This document shows positions 18,638-26,547 of a DNA stretch of 64,000 bases, one piece after another. Position 1 is the first letter of the stretch, and the number at the start of each line of letters is the position of its first letter. Under the pieces are notes generated by a model. The model ran no database searches. It was not told the DNA's origin and saw only the letters and a list, made by a program, of their open reading frames with translations. The position numbers were made by a program, and so were the translations under genes. The DNA comes from Mucilaginibacter lacusdianchii (GTDB lineage Bacteria; Bacteroidota; Bacteroidia; Sphingobacteriales; Sphingobacteriaceae): contig NZ_WSRW01000002.1 in the NCBI RefSeq assembly GCF_009770985.1, positions 62,001-126,000 of the forward strand, in the 5' to 3' direction.

Positions 18638-19515
18638 ATAGTTGGCGAACCGCCGGTTACCTGTATAGTTGCACCGGTAATATAACTGGAATCTTCTGAA
18701 GCCAACAGCACGTACGACGGTGCAAGCTCGGCAGGCTGACCAGCACGTTTTAAAGGTACATCTTGTCCGAAAGATTTTACATCTTCCTCACTCATGGTAG
18801 ACGGAATCAGCGGTGTCCAAATCGGTCCCGGTGCCACGCAGTTTACACGAATACCTTTCTCGGCCCACAGCTGCGCCATATTAGCTGTAAAATTCTGAAT
18901 GGCGCCTTTAGTGGCTGCATAAGCTATCAGGGTTGGTCTTGGTTTATAAGCGTTAACCGACGTTGTATTAATTACAGTGCTACCTGGTTTTAGGTGTTGT
19001 TCAGCCATTTTACATAAGTAAAACATGGGATAGATATTGGTTTTAAATGTCCGGTCCCACTCCTCAGTAGATACTTCCTGTAACGACTGACGCGCCATTT
19101 GGAAGGCTGCGTTATTTACCAAAATATCTATTCCACCTAGCTCTGATACGGCTGTGTCAATAATCTTTTGACAATGTGATTCTTCACTAATGTCGCCTGC
19201 TATCAAAACCGCTTTACGGCCAGCCTCCTCAACATATCTGGCGGTTTCGCGCGCATCTTCATCTTCGTTTAAGTAGGCAATTAATACATCCGCTCCTTCG
19301 CGCGCAAATGCGATAGCAACAGCACGGCCAATACCAGAGTCGCCGCCAGTTATTATGGCTTTACGCCCGGTTAACTTTCCGGTACCTTTGTAGCTGGTTT
19401 CACCGTGATCAGCTTTTGGCTGCAATTCAGCTTCTGTTCCGGGAACCTCTTGTTGTTGCTCCTTAAAAGGCCGATTTTCGTACTTGTTTATTGGGTCTTG
19501 ATTGGTTTGTGACAT
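18634..19515 (-). CDS. SDR oxidoreductase, YghA-like, cytoplasmic
   Basis: A 293-residue NAD(P)-dependent SDR. It shares the branch-specific lead-in (KADHGETSYKGTGKLTGRKA) with its neighbour, then TGGDSGIGRA for cofactor binding, NNAAFQMARQS, TSVNAYKPRPTLIAYAATK with the Tyr-Lys pair, and a normal C-terminus GATIQVTGGSPTI. It starts with a polar N-terminus (MSQTNQDPINKYENRPF) and no signal, so it should stay in the cytoplasm. Members of this branch are often induced by general stress; the substrate is not known. ATG at 19515. Confidence 0.87.
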   Translation of the reverse strand: MSQTNQDPINKYENRPFKEQQQEVPGTEAELQPKADHGETSYKGTGKLTGRKAIITGGDSGIGRAVAIAFAREGADVLIAYLNEDEDARETARYVEEAGRKAVLIAGDISEESHCQKIIDTAVSELGGIDILVNNAAFQMARQSLQEVSTEEWDRTFKTNIYPMFYLCKMAEQHLKPGSTVINTTSVNAYKPRPTLIAYAATKGAIQNFTANMAQLWAEKGIRVNCVAPGPIWTPLIPSTMSEEDVKSFGQDVPLKRAGQPAELAPSYVLLASEDSSYITGATIQVTGGSPTI

Positions 19516-19736
19516 GATTTCTTCTACTTATGTTAAATGTTACTTTCTTTATAAGTAAAAAGAACCGGTTGGCCAGAATGTTTCTATTATTAATTTATTG
19601 GTTTTTAATGTGAGCAAGAAATCACACAGAAACGTAGATCAATAATTGTTCTTGCAAACTCCTGACTAATAAACCAAACAATTACATCAACCTAAAATAC
19701 CATCAATTTTAAAGAACACTATATGCTGTTCAGTTG

Positions 19737-19744
19737 TATATTTG
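19737..19744 (+). promoter_or_regulatory. Candidate -7 element of the PAS kinase gene
   Basis: TATATTTG fits TAnnTTTG and lies 23 bases before the ATG at 19768. The -33 element is poor (only T-rich sequence near 19707), so this is a moderate candidate. Confidence 0.4.
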
Positions 19745-19767
19745 GCAATCACAAGTTTTTCTACTGA

Positions 19768-21414
19768 ATGAATGCTGAACAAGCCCAAATGTTTGAAGCT
19801 CTTTTTAATCAATTGCCCAACCCTGTTTCTGTTGTTAAAGCCGATGCGCCAACTTTCACTGTTGTAGCGGTAAATCACCTTTATAGAAACAGATCTAGAA
19901 TTCCGGCTACCGATATTATAGGCAAACCCGCTTTTGACATATATAAACCTTGGGATAAAGCGAGCGAAGAACAATTTGCCTTGCTTAAACGGGGCATTGT
20001 TCAGGCTATAAGCGAAAAGCGTCAGGTTAATTTGCCTACAATACATTTTGCTTATCCTTCTGCAGATGGATTATCTATTAATCGTTCATGGTGGCAAGTG
20101 CAAATAACACCAGTTTTGAATGCAGACAGTGAAGTAATGTACGCTATGTGCGTTACGCAGGACGTTTCGGATCGTGAACTTTTTAAATTGGAGATTGAGA
20201 ACTCCAAAGACAAAGAGCAGGCAATGACCGAAGAATTGCAGGCCATGAACGAAGAGCTGGCATCAACCAATGAAGAGCTTACCGCAACGGTAGAAGAATT
20301 AAGTATATCAGAACAAAAGCTGCATCGTTTAAACAACGAACTGGAAGAACGCATTACCGCACGTACAGAGCAACTGGCATTAAGCGAACGCAGATACCGA
20401 TCGATGCTTAACGCACTGCCACAAATTGCCTGGACCAGCACTATACAAGGCGAAGTAAGCTTTTTTAACCAGCGCTGGTACGATTATACTGGTTTAAGCT
20501 ACGAGGAAACCAAAGCTACCGGCTGGAGTACGGTAGTACACCCTGACGATGTTGAAAACAGCGTAAATGCATATCGTAAAATTGTGGCCACCAACAAACC
20601 CGGCGAATTTGAAGTACGCGAGCGTGGTGCCGACGGCGTTTACCGCTGGCATTTAGTTCGCGTTCAACCTGTGCGTAATGAAATCGGCATTATAGATCAA
20701 TGGATTGGCACAGCTACCGATATTGATGCTTTGAAACAGTTGCAGCAGCAAAAAGACGATTTTATCAGCATTGCCAGCCACGAATTAAAAACCCCCATTA
20801 CCAGCTTAAAGGCATCACTACAGCTGATGGATAAAATGAAAGATAATCCATCTAAAGATATGCTGCCTAAGCTCATTTTGCAATCTCGAAAAAGTATACA
20901 AAGAGTAAGTACATTAATTGAAGATTTGCTAAATGTCAGCAGGCTACAGCAGGCGGAAGTTGCATTGAACAAAGCACCGTTTATTTTATCTCAGCTACTT
21001 AATTCTATTTGCAATCCAATCAGTATATTAGGGAAGCAGAAGATTAGGATTGAAGGAGAACTAGAGCTTGAGATTGTTGCAGACGAGCATCGCATTGATC
21101 AGGTAGTAACTAATTTAGTAAACAACGCGGTTAAATACGCTCCGGAATCGGAAGACATTACCTTAACTATCCATAAAAACAACAACTTGGTGAAACTTAG
21201 CGTAACCGACCGAGGTCCCGGCATCCCGGAAGAGAAGATTCCGCACCTTTTTGACCGCTATTACCGCGTTGATGCTGCTGGCTACCAGGCATCAGGGTTA
21301 GGTTTGGGTTTGTTCATCAGCTCTGAAATCATTAAACGCCATGGTGGCGAAATTGGTGTTGAAAGCGAATTAGGCAAGGGTACTACTTTTTGGTTTATAC
21401 TGCCAGTAAAATAA
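19768..21414 (+). CDS. PAS-domain hybrid-less sensor histidine kinase
   Basis: A 548-residue soluble histidine kinase. Residues 1-140 form a PAS domain (NQLPNPVSVVKADAPTFTVVAVN), about 140-205 a coiled coil with repeated EEL steps (TEELQAMNEELASTNEELTATVEEL), about 205-325 a second PAS/PAC domain of the PAS_3 type (GEVSFFNQRWYDYTGLS...RERGADGVYRWHL), then HisKA with the phospho-accepting His338 in SIASHELKTPITSL, and a full HATPase with NLVNNAVKYA, DRGPGIP and GLGLGLFIS. No membrane helix and no neighbouring response regulator are present, so the partner must lie elsewhere. Single gene with a weak promoter element just upstream. Confidence 0.9.
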   Translation: MNAEQAQMFEALFNQLPNPVSVVKADAPTFTVVAVNHLYRNRSRIPATDIIGKPAFDIYKPWDKASEEQFALLKRGIVQAISEKRQVNLPTIHFAYPSADGLSINRSWWQVQITPVLNADSEVMYAMCVTQDVSDRELFKLEIENSKDKEQAMTEELQAMNEELASTNEELTATVEELSISEQKLHRLNNELEERITARTEQLALSERRYRSMLNALPQIAWTSTIQGEVSFFNQRWYDYTGLSYEETKATGWSTVVHPDDVENSVNAYRKIVATNKPGEFEVRERGADGVYRWHLVRVQPVRNEIGIIDQWIGTATDIDALKQLQQQKDDFISIASHELKTPITSLKASLQLMDKMKDNPSKDMLPKLILQSRKSIQRVSTLIEDLLNVSRLQQAEVALNKAPFILSQLLNSICNPISILGKQKIRIEGELELEIVADEHRIDQVVTNLVNNAVKYAPESEDITLTIHKNNNLVKLSVTDRGPGIPEEKIPHLFDRYYRVDAAGYQASGLGLGLFISSEIIKRHGGEIGVESELGKGTTFWFILPVK

Positions 21415-21544
21415 TTCGGTCGGTCATTCAATAGAATGCAGGATTATCATTCTTGCACTACTCAATCGTAAAATAACCATTGTAGAACTGCCGATAAATT
21501 GCGACTATGTATTTTTGGGTATTTTATACACATCATCAGTCACT

Positions 21545-21967
21545 ATGAAAATTTACCAGCAACTCTTAAAATTACGTGCTAAGCCACGCGGTTTTCATCT
21601 GGTCACAAACGAAATTATTGAGGCCTTACCCCAAATCAGCGAATTTAAATCTGGAATGTGCCAGGTTTTTATACAGCATACATCTGCCTCGCTTACTGTC
21701 AATGAAAATGCTGATCCTACGGTTCGTAAGGATTTTGAAATGTACTTTAATAAAGCAGTGCCCGAAAATGACCCGGATTATATGCATAATGATGAAGGGC
21801 CCGACGACATGCCCGCACATTTGAAAGCGGCAATGTTAGGCAGCTCTGTAATGATTCCTATACGTAACGGTAGATTGGCATTAGGTACATGGCAAGGCAT
21901 ATACTTGTGTGAACATCGCAATTACGGCGGACCAAGGAATGTTATGATAACTGCCTGGGGCGAATAA
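21545..21967 (+). CDS. yjbQ: UPF0047 protein YjbQ
   Basis: A 140-residue protein of the YjbQ/UPF0047 family, small beta-rich trimers. Family blocks seen are FKSGMCQVFIQHTSASLTVNENADP, HNDEGPDDMPAHLKAAMLGSSVMIPI and LGTWQGIYLCEHRN. Some members show thiamine-phosphate synthase activity when over-expressed, but the physiological role is not settled. The open frame reaches up to a TTG at 21515, but that codon lies inside a TATTTTTG promoter-like element (21510-21517), so the ATG at 21545 is the start; it also gives the usual family length. Confidence 0.92.
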   Translation: MKIYQQLLKLRAKPRGFHLVTNEIIEALPQISEFKSGMCQVFIQHTSASLTVNENADPTVRKDFEMYFNKAVPENDPDYMHNDEGPDDMPAHLKAAMLGSSVMIPIRNGRLALGTWQGIYLCEHRNYGGPRNVMITAWGE

Positions 21968-22041
21968 GGTCATTTTTTCTTGATACATTATACATAGAAT
22001 GCTGATAATATTTTAATTCGTTTCATAAATTAATGAACCAA

Positions 22042-22078
22042 GAAGGCAAGATTAATTTTTCAATTAACCTTGCCTTTC
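22042..22078. terminator. Hairpin between convergent yjbQ and GNAT genes
   Basis: GAAGGCAAG (22042-22050) pairs with CTTGCCTTTC (22069-22078), with an inner TTAATT/AATTAA pairing. There is no long T-run, so termination strength is uncertain. Confidence 0.5.
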
Positions 22079-22091
22079 ATGATATGCATAA

Positions 22092-22379
22092 TTAAGTAGC
22101 AAGCAGTCGGTTCCATTCAGGATGGCGCTTTAAGTATACCTGCACATAACTGCATAATGGAACCAGCTTTTGATGACTTGCTTCCAAATAAGCAAGCGTT
22201 TTTTCTACAATCGCTTCGGCTACACCTTTTCCTTTAAGCGCTGCAGGTACTTCGGTATGTATCAGGTAAACCTTATTACTTTTTTGCTTATAGTCAATAA
22301 ATGAGCGGTAGCCGTCTACAAATAATTCAAAGTTATGGATGGCTACATTATTAATAAGTTGAATATTATCGTACTTCAT
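22092..22379 (-). CDS. Small GNAT-like N-acetyltransferase, YjdJ type
   Basis: A 95-residue protein of the short GNAT-like class: a beta-rich N-terminus ([22 protein letters not shown]), the acetyl-CoA loop [19 protein letters not shown] around residues 44-62, and the closing [20 protein letters not shown]. Proteins of this size consist of little more than the CoA-binding core; the acceptor is unknown. It lies two bases after the esterase gene on the same strand and is the last gene of the three-gene unit. Confidence 0.85.
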   Translation of the reverse strand: MKYDNIQLINNVAIHNFELFVDGYRSFIDYKQKSNKVYLIHTEVPAALKGKGVAEAIVEKTLAYLEASHQKLVPLCSYVQVYLKRHPEWNRLLAT

Positions 22380-22381
22380 AA

Positions 22382-23038
22382 TCAGGTAGCTGAATTTGTT
22401 TGCTGATGGTTTTCAGTGGCAGATAGCAACTGCTTAGCCAACTCAATTTCTTGCATAGTAATGGTATGCGGCCTACCAGAATATACTTTCAAAGTAACTG
22501 TAGCTCCTTGTTCCTGCAAAACAGCAACACTCTCCTCTACCCTGCTCAAAGGCACGTGCGCATCAGGATTACCGGTTGTGATAAGTATAGGTGTTTCGCC
22601 AAAATTACCAGTGTAATTAGTTGGTACTAATGTCTCCCCTATTAAGCCACCAGTGAAGGCGATAACGCCGCCGTAACGCTGCGCATTACGTGCAATATAC
22701 TCAAGCGTTAAACACGCGCCTTGTGAAAAGCCTAAAAAGTAAATTTTATCTGCAGGTATCCCGTCAGCTTTTACCTGTTCAACCACCTCATAGATTATAT
22801 CCAGGGCAGAATTAAGTGCAGGCTGATTTTGTTTGTCGGGCGCCATGAAGCTGTACGGATACCAACTTTGGTTGCTGGCTTGCGGCGCGTAAAGCGCAAA
22901 TGAATTAATTTCCAGTTCGTTTGCGAGGCTCAAAATATTTTGCGCTGTGCCGCCCCGGCCATGAAGTAAAATCAGGGCCGCTTTTGCCTGACTGGGCGTT
23001 ACACCGGCTCTTATAATTTGCGTTTGATGCGTATACAT
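22382..23038 (-). CDS. Phospholipase/carboxylesterase-type hydrolase (MhqD-like)
   Basis: A 218-residue cytoplasmic alpha/beta hydrolase. [13 protein letters not shown] forms the oxyanion loop near residue 24, GFSQGA near 104 holds the nucleophilic serine, and [11 protein letters not shown] (Asp) and GRPHTI (His) near the C-terminus complete the triad. The best-known relatives next to a VOC dioxygenase are the MhqD hydrolases, which act in quinone detoxification. The gap of four bases to the dioxygenase gene and two bases to the GNAT gene indicates a single transcript. Confidence 0.85.
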   Translation of the reverse strand: MYTHQTQIIRAGVTPSQAKAALILLHGRGGTAQNILSLANELEINSFALYAPQASNQSWYPYSFMAPDKQNQPALNSALDIIYEVVEQVKADGIPADKIYFLGFSQGACLTLEYIARNAQRYGGVIAFTGGLIGETLVPTNYTGNFGETPILITTGNPDAHVPLSRVEESVAVLQEQGATVTLKVYSGRPHTITMQEIELAKQLLSATENHQQTNSAT

Positions 23039-23042
23039 AAAA

Positions 23043-23978
23043 TTACACTAATTTAGGTAAGGTGGTTTCCAAGCTGGCACGATACTCTTCGTATTGTGGC
23101 GGCAATTTCAAATGTGAACCTAACTCATTCACGGGCTCGTCTACAGAAAAACCCGGGTTATCAGTAGCCAGTTCGAACAGTACACCTCCCGGCTCACGGA
23201 AATACAATGAATAAAAATAATTGCGGTCTATCTTTTCGGTAATATGCAAACCTAAGGCTTCAATCTTTTCTCTGTAATGCATCAGCACAGCCTCATTTTC
23301 TACCCGGAAAGCTACATGGTGTACAGATCCGCCAGCAACGTGCCCTGCTTTTTCACCCTCTACTTCTACCAAGTCTACAATATTGGCATTGTCTACTGCG
23401 TCAGTCACAAAGCGGTAACGGTTTACGTGTTGTTCCAGCAGTTTGTAACCAAATACACCCGTTAAAATATCTGCTGTAGGCTGCATTTTGTTAGTGGTAA
23501 TAGTTACGTTGTGAAAGCCTTTAGTGGCATTTTCTGCCTTTATCTCATTGGTTTCCCAAGGTAAACGGTTATCTGGTTTTTTAGAGGCAATCAACTCTAG
23601 CTTTAACCCGTCTGGATCAAGAAATGTCAGATAGCGTTCGCCAAACTTTTCGGCCACTTTGTTATGAATCACATTATGCTGTTCAAATCTTTTCAACCAA
23701 AACTCGAGGCTGTTTTCAGGAACCGAGTAACCAATTTCTGTAGCCTGACGACTGCCCCTTCTGCCGGTCATAATATTTTGCCATGGGAAGAAAGTAAGTA
23801 CCGTACCGGGTGTGCCAACCTCGTCGCCATAATACAGGTGATAGGTTTCGGGATCGTCAAAATTAACAGTCTTTTTAATCAACCTTAAACCTAATACTTT
23901 TGTATAAAAATTATAGTTGCGCTGTGCGTTGCCAGCTATTGCAGTTATATGGTGAAGCCCTTTAATTTGATTTTCCAT
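23043..23978 (-). CDS. VOC-family ring-cleaving dioxygenase (MhqO-like)
   Basis: A 311-residue protein with two vicinal-oxygen-chelate modules. GLHHITAIAGNAQRNYNFYTKVLGLRLIKKTV starts the first, and GFHNVTITTNKMQPTADILTGVFGYKLLEQ the second at about residue 150; VHHVAFRVEN and FREPGGVLFELATDNPGF follow. Metal-binding His and Glu residues fall in these blocks. The family includes MhqO/MhqE and LinE-related enzymes that open hydroquinone-type rings. It is the first gene of an operon with an MhqD-like esterase, so a role against quinone-like electrophiles is a reasonable inference. Confidence 0.88.
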   Translation of the reverse strand: MENQIKGLHHITAIAGNAQRNYNFYTKVLGLRLIKKTVNFDDPETYHLYYGDEVGTPGTVLTFFPWQNIMTGRRGSRQATEIGYSVPENSLEFWLKRFEQHNVIHNKVAEKFGERYLTFLDPDGLKLELIASKKPDNRLPWETNEIKAENATKGFHNVTITTNKMQPTADILTGVFGYKLLEQHVNRYRFVTDAVDNANIVDLVEVEGEKAGHVAGGSVHHVAFRVENEAVLMHYREKIEALGLHITEKIDRNYFYSLYFREPGGVLFELATDNPGFSVDEPVNELGSHLKLPPQYEEYRASLETTLPKLV

Positions 23979-24026
23979 GTTTTTGTTATTTTAATGTTTG
24001 TGAGTGTTTGTTGATTATTTACATCA

Positions 24027-24057
24027 CAAAAGTAGTGGTGCTTAAAGACCACACACT
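24027..24057 (-). promoter_or_regulatory. Candidate promoter and operator of the MhqO-like operon
   Basis: On the minus strand TACTTTTG (plus 24027-24034) fits TAnnTTTG, about 50 bases upstream of the ATG at 23978. The -33 position is only a partial match. Between the two elements lies an inverted repeat GTGGT (24035-24039) / ACCAC (24048-24052), well placed for a repressor; the arms are short, so it may be chance. Confidence 0.4.
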
Positions 24058-24251
24058 TAATGTAGAATAAGAAATTAAGCTATTTGAGACGATTTTTTGG
24101 CTAGGCGGGTTCTTGATAAAACATACTTGTGCTATTATACAACCAACTAAAGCTATAACAGATAAATTTTAATTAAGACAGCACACATTAACTGACCGTG
24201 CAACATTTATAAAACAGTACATTTACACTGCTTTGTTTTGCTTAAATATTT

Positions 24252-26204
24252 ATGAAGCTTTTTTTATCTATTATACTGATTAGCATTTTGTTATATACCA
24301 ATAACGCTTTTAGCCAAATTGAGGTTAAGCCTTGGGGAAATATAACCGGCATTCGTAGAAACGGTCAGCTTTTCGAATTTGAAACCAGTATCCAGTTAGT
24401 CAAAAACGATGGCATACAGGTGTTAGCCACCGCCCGGGAAAGGCAACGGCCTCAATATCATCGCAATGGTAATAAGCAAGTAATTGAAACTAATCTAGAC
24501 AGCCTGCATTTTATCGAAACAATTACCGAAGCTGGAAACGGTAAAGCGGCGGTGGATGTACAATTAACCTCGCATTCGGACGTAACGGTAACAGGTGCTT
24601 ATTTTACTTTGCGCCTGCCGTATTTAACCAGCGATAAAAGCTCGCTGGATTTAATCAATAATAATGCGTTTGACTTATCTGCTCTTCAAGATGTATCATT
24701 AAAAATTCTCCCCGGCGTTTTTGCGAAAGGAATTGAATTCAAGTCTGACAGCTTGCAAGTGAAAGTAGAAATTCCGGCTAGCGATTCGTTATTTATTAGA
24801 CATGAATGGATAAATGGAATAGAGTATTTGATGGTTTATCTTCCCATCCAACTGAATAATGTAAAAAAGGGTGAAACGATTATCAAAACCTATCAGATAG
24901 AAGCAAACGGCCCGATGGACACCGACCCCATAACGCTTACATTAAACTCCACGCAGCAAGGCCGTAAGTTTGAAGGGCTGGGCGGTAATTTCAGATTACA
25001 AAACCCTGCCACCGACCCGCAGGTGATTGACTATAGTTTGGCTAATCTGCGCGTGGCTTGGAGCCGCGTGGAGCTACCTTGGCGCTTGTGGCATCCTAAT
25101 TTAATAACGGACCCTACTGCCGAAGCTAGGGCCAGTCGTTTGCCAACACAGGTAGTTAAATCTATGGAGATGGCCCAGCGCTTAGGCAAAATGGGTGTAC
25201 CGGTAATACTATCAGCATGGTATGCACCTGATTGGGCAATAGTTGGTAAAGCCACCACGGAACCTGTTAATGGCGTTTGGGGAAATCCGCTTAACGCAGT
25301 TCAAATGCAAAACATTTACAAATCCATCACCGATTACATCTTGTATTTGAAAAACAATTATGGTGTTGAAGCAAAAGCATTTTCATTTAACGAGTCGGAC
25401 GTAGGTATCAACATTCGCATGACGCCGCAGGAACATGCGGATTTTATAAAAGGACTGGGTGCTTATATGGAGGCAAAAGGATTAAAAACCAAAGTGCTTT
25501 TGGGCGATAATTCCGATGCTACAACCTATAACTTTATTTATCCGGCCTTAAACGATCCAGAAGCGCGCAAATACATAGCCGCTGTATCATTCCATTCGTG
25601 GCGAGGCTGGGAAACCGAAACGCTGCAAAAATGGGCTGACGCCGCTACGCAATTACAATTACCATTACTTGTTGGCGAGGGAAGTATTGATGCGGCCGCC
25701 TGGCAATATCCCGACATTTTTCAAGAACCCACTTACGCTCTTGAGGAAATAAATCTATACACTCGCTTGTTAGCCATTTGCCAGCCTGTTTCCATTTTAC
25801 AATGGCAGCTGACAGCAGACTACTCGCCGTTAGCTGGCGGAGGCATATTTGGCGACAACAGTCCGCTACGCCCAACACAACGATTCTGGAACCTTAAACA
25901 ACTGGCATTAACTCCTGAGGATTTATACAGCATGCCTATAACTGCCAGCAAGGAAAACGTATCGGTTGCAGCCTTGGGCGATAACAGCAAAGGAGTTTAT
26001 GCCATACACCTGGTTAATAATGGATGCAGCCGTAAAGTTGTATTAACAGGTTTGCCGACCACAGTTAAAGCCATGCACCTGTATGTTACCAATCAGCAAG
26101 AGTCGTATAAAAATGACGGATTAAAGAAAGTTTCAAATGGACAAATCAGCTTTACCTTAAAATCTGAAAGTTACGTTACCTTAATCAGCGAACCTGTCAA
26201 ATAA
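24252..26204 (+). CDS. Secreted glycoside hydrolase, clan GH-A / GH30-like
   Basis: A 650-residue protein with a signal peptide cut after AFS-QIEV. Residues 25-225 form a beta-sandwich domain that I cannot name. From FEGLGGNF (about 240) on there is a TIM barrel resembling GH30/GH-A enzymes: the acid/base candidate is Glu381 in FSFNESD and the nucleophile candidate Glu476 in LLVGEGS, with WYAPDWAI and SFHSWRGW between. The last ~90 residues are a small beta domain (VSVAALGDNSKGVYAIHLVNN), also usual for GH30. The typical GH30 cue of an FGGFG-like opening is replaced by FEGLGGNFR. Substrate unknown; a beta-linked glycan is likely. Confidence 0.7.
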   Translation: MKLFLSIILISILLYTNNAFSQIEVKPWGNITGIRRNGQLFEFETSIQLVKNDGIQVLATARERQRPQYHRNGNKQVIETNLDSLHFIETITEAGNGKAAVDVQLTSHSDVTVTGAYFTLRLPYLTSDKSSLDLINNNAFDLSALQDVSLKILPGVFAKGIEFKSDSLQVKVEIPASDSLFIRHEWINGIEYLMVYLPIQLNNVKKGETIIKTYQIEANGPMDTDPITLTLNSTQQGRKFEGLGGNFRLQNPATDPQVIDYSLANLRVAWSRVELPWRLWHPNLITDPTAEARASRLPTQVVKSMEMAQRLGKMGVPVILSAWYAPDWAIVGKATTEPVNGVWGNPLNAVQMQNIYKSITDYILYLKNNYGVEAKAFSFNESDVGINIRMTPQEHADFIKGLGAYMEAKGLKTKVLLGDNSDATTYNFIYPALNDPEARKYIAAVSFHSWRGWETETLQKWADAATQLQLPLLVGEGSIDAAAWQYPDIFQEPTYALEEINLYTRLLAICQPVSILQWQLTADYSPLAGGGIFGDNSPLRPTQRFWNLKQLALTPEDLYSMPITASKENVSVAALGDNSKGVYAIHLVNNGCSRKVVLTGLPTTVKAMHLYVTNQQESYKNDGLKKVSNGQISFTLKSESYVTLISEPVK

Positions 26205-26257
26205 CGCTATTCTAAACAATTTGCAAGCGTTTGTACTTGTGTATAAAAGAACTTGTT

Positions 26258-26479
26258 ATGAACAGATACGCCGGCGTAATTTTGATGGTAGTTGGAATCA
26301 TCATCCTGATATGGTCAAGATTAACATATAATGACAGCGAGAAACTAATAGACGGTAATTCTATACAAAACTATGCCAGCCGGCAACGCTCCATTAACTG
26401 GCCGCCCTATGTAGGCGGTGCATTGGTAATTGCCGGAATTGTGGTGGCCGTGACCGGTAAGAAGAGAAAAAATATATAA
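26258..26479 (+). CDS. Small two-helix membrane protein
   Basis: A 73-residue protein with two hydrophobic helices (AGVILMVVGIIILIW and YVGGALVIAGIVVAVTG) and a short charged linker of about 30 residues, closing with KKRKN. The layout resembles DUF3185-like small membrane proteins, but the match is by shape only. The longer reading frame starts at a TTG at 26231; the ATG at 26258 (MNRYAGV) is preferred because it begins right at the first helix. It lies 53 bases after the glycosidase gene and directly before a strong terminator, so it may be the second gene of that unit. Confidence 0.65.
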   Translation: MNRYAGVILMVVGIIILIWSRLTYNDSEKLIDGNSIQNYASRQRSINWPPYVGGALVIAGIVVAVTGKKRKNI

Positions 26480-26487
26480 TAGCGGTT

Positions 26488-26531
26488 AAACAAAAAGCCG
26501 GATAACTTATAAGTTATCCGGCTTTTTGTTT
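26488..26531. terminator. 44-bp perfect palindrome, bidirectional terminator
   Basis: The left half starts AAACAAAAAGCCGG and the right half ends CCGGCTTTTTGTTT; the two 22-base halves are exact reverse complements with no spacer. With A-runs and T-runs at the ends it should stop transcription from both the glycosidase side and the TonB-receptor side. Confidence 0.85.
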
Positions 26532-26547
26532 AATAAAGGCGGTTTAA

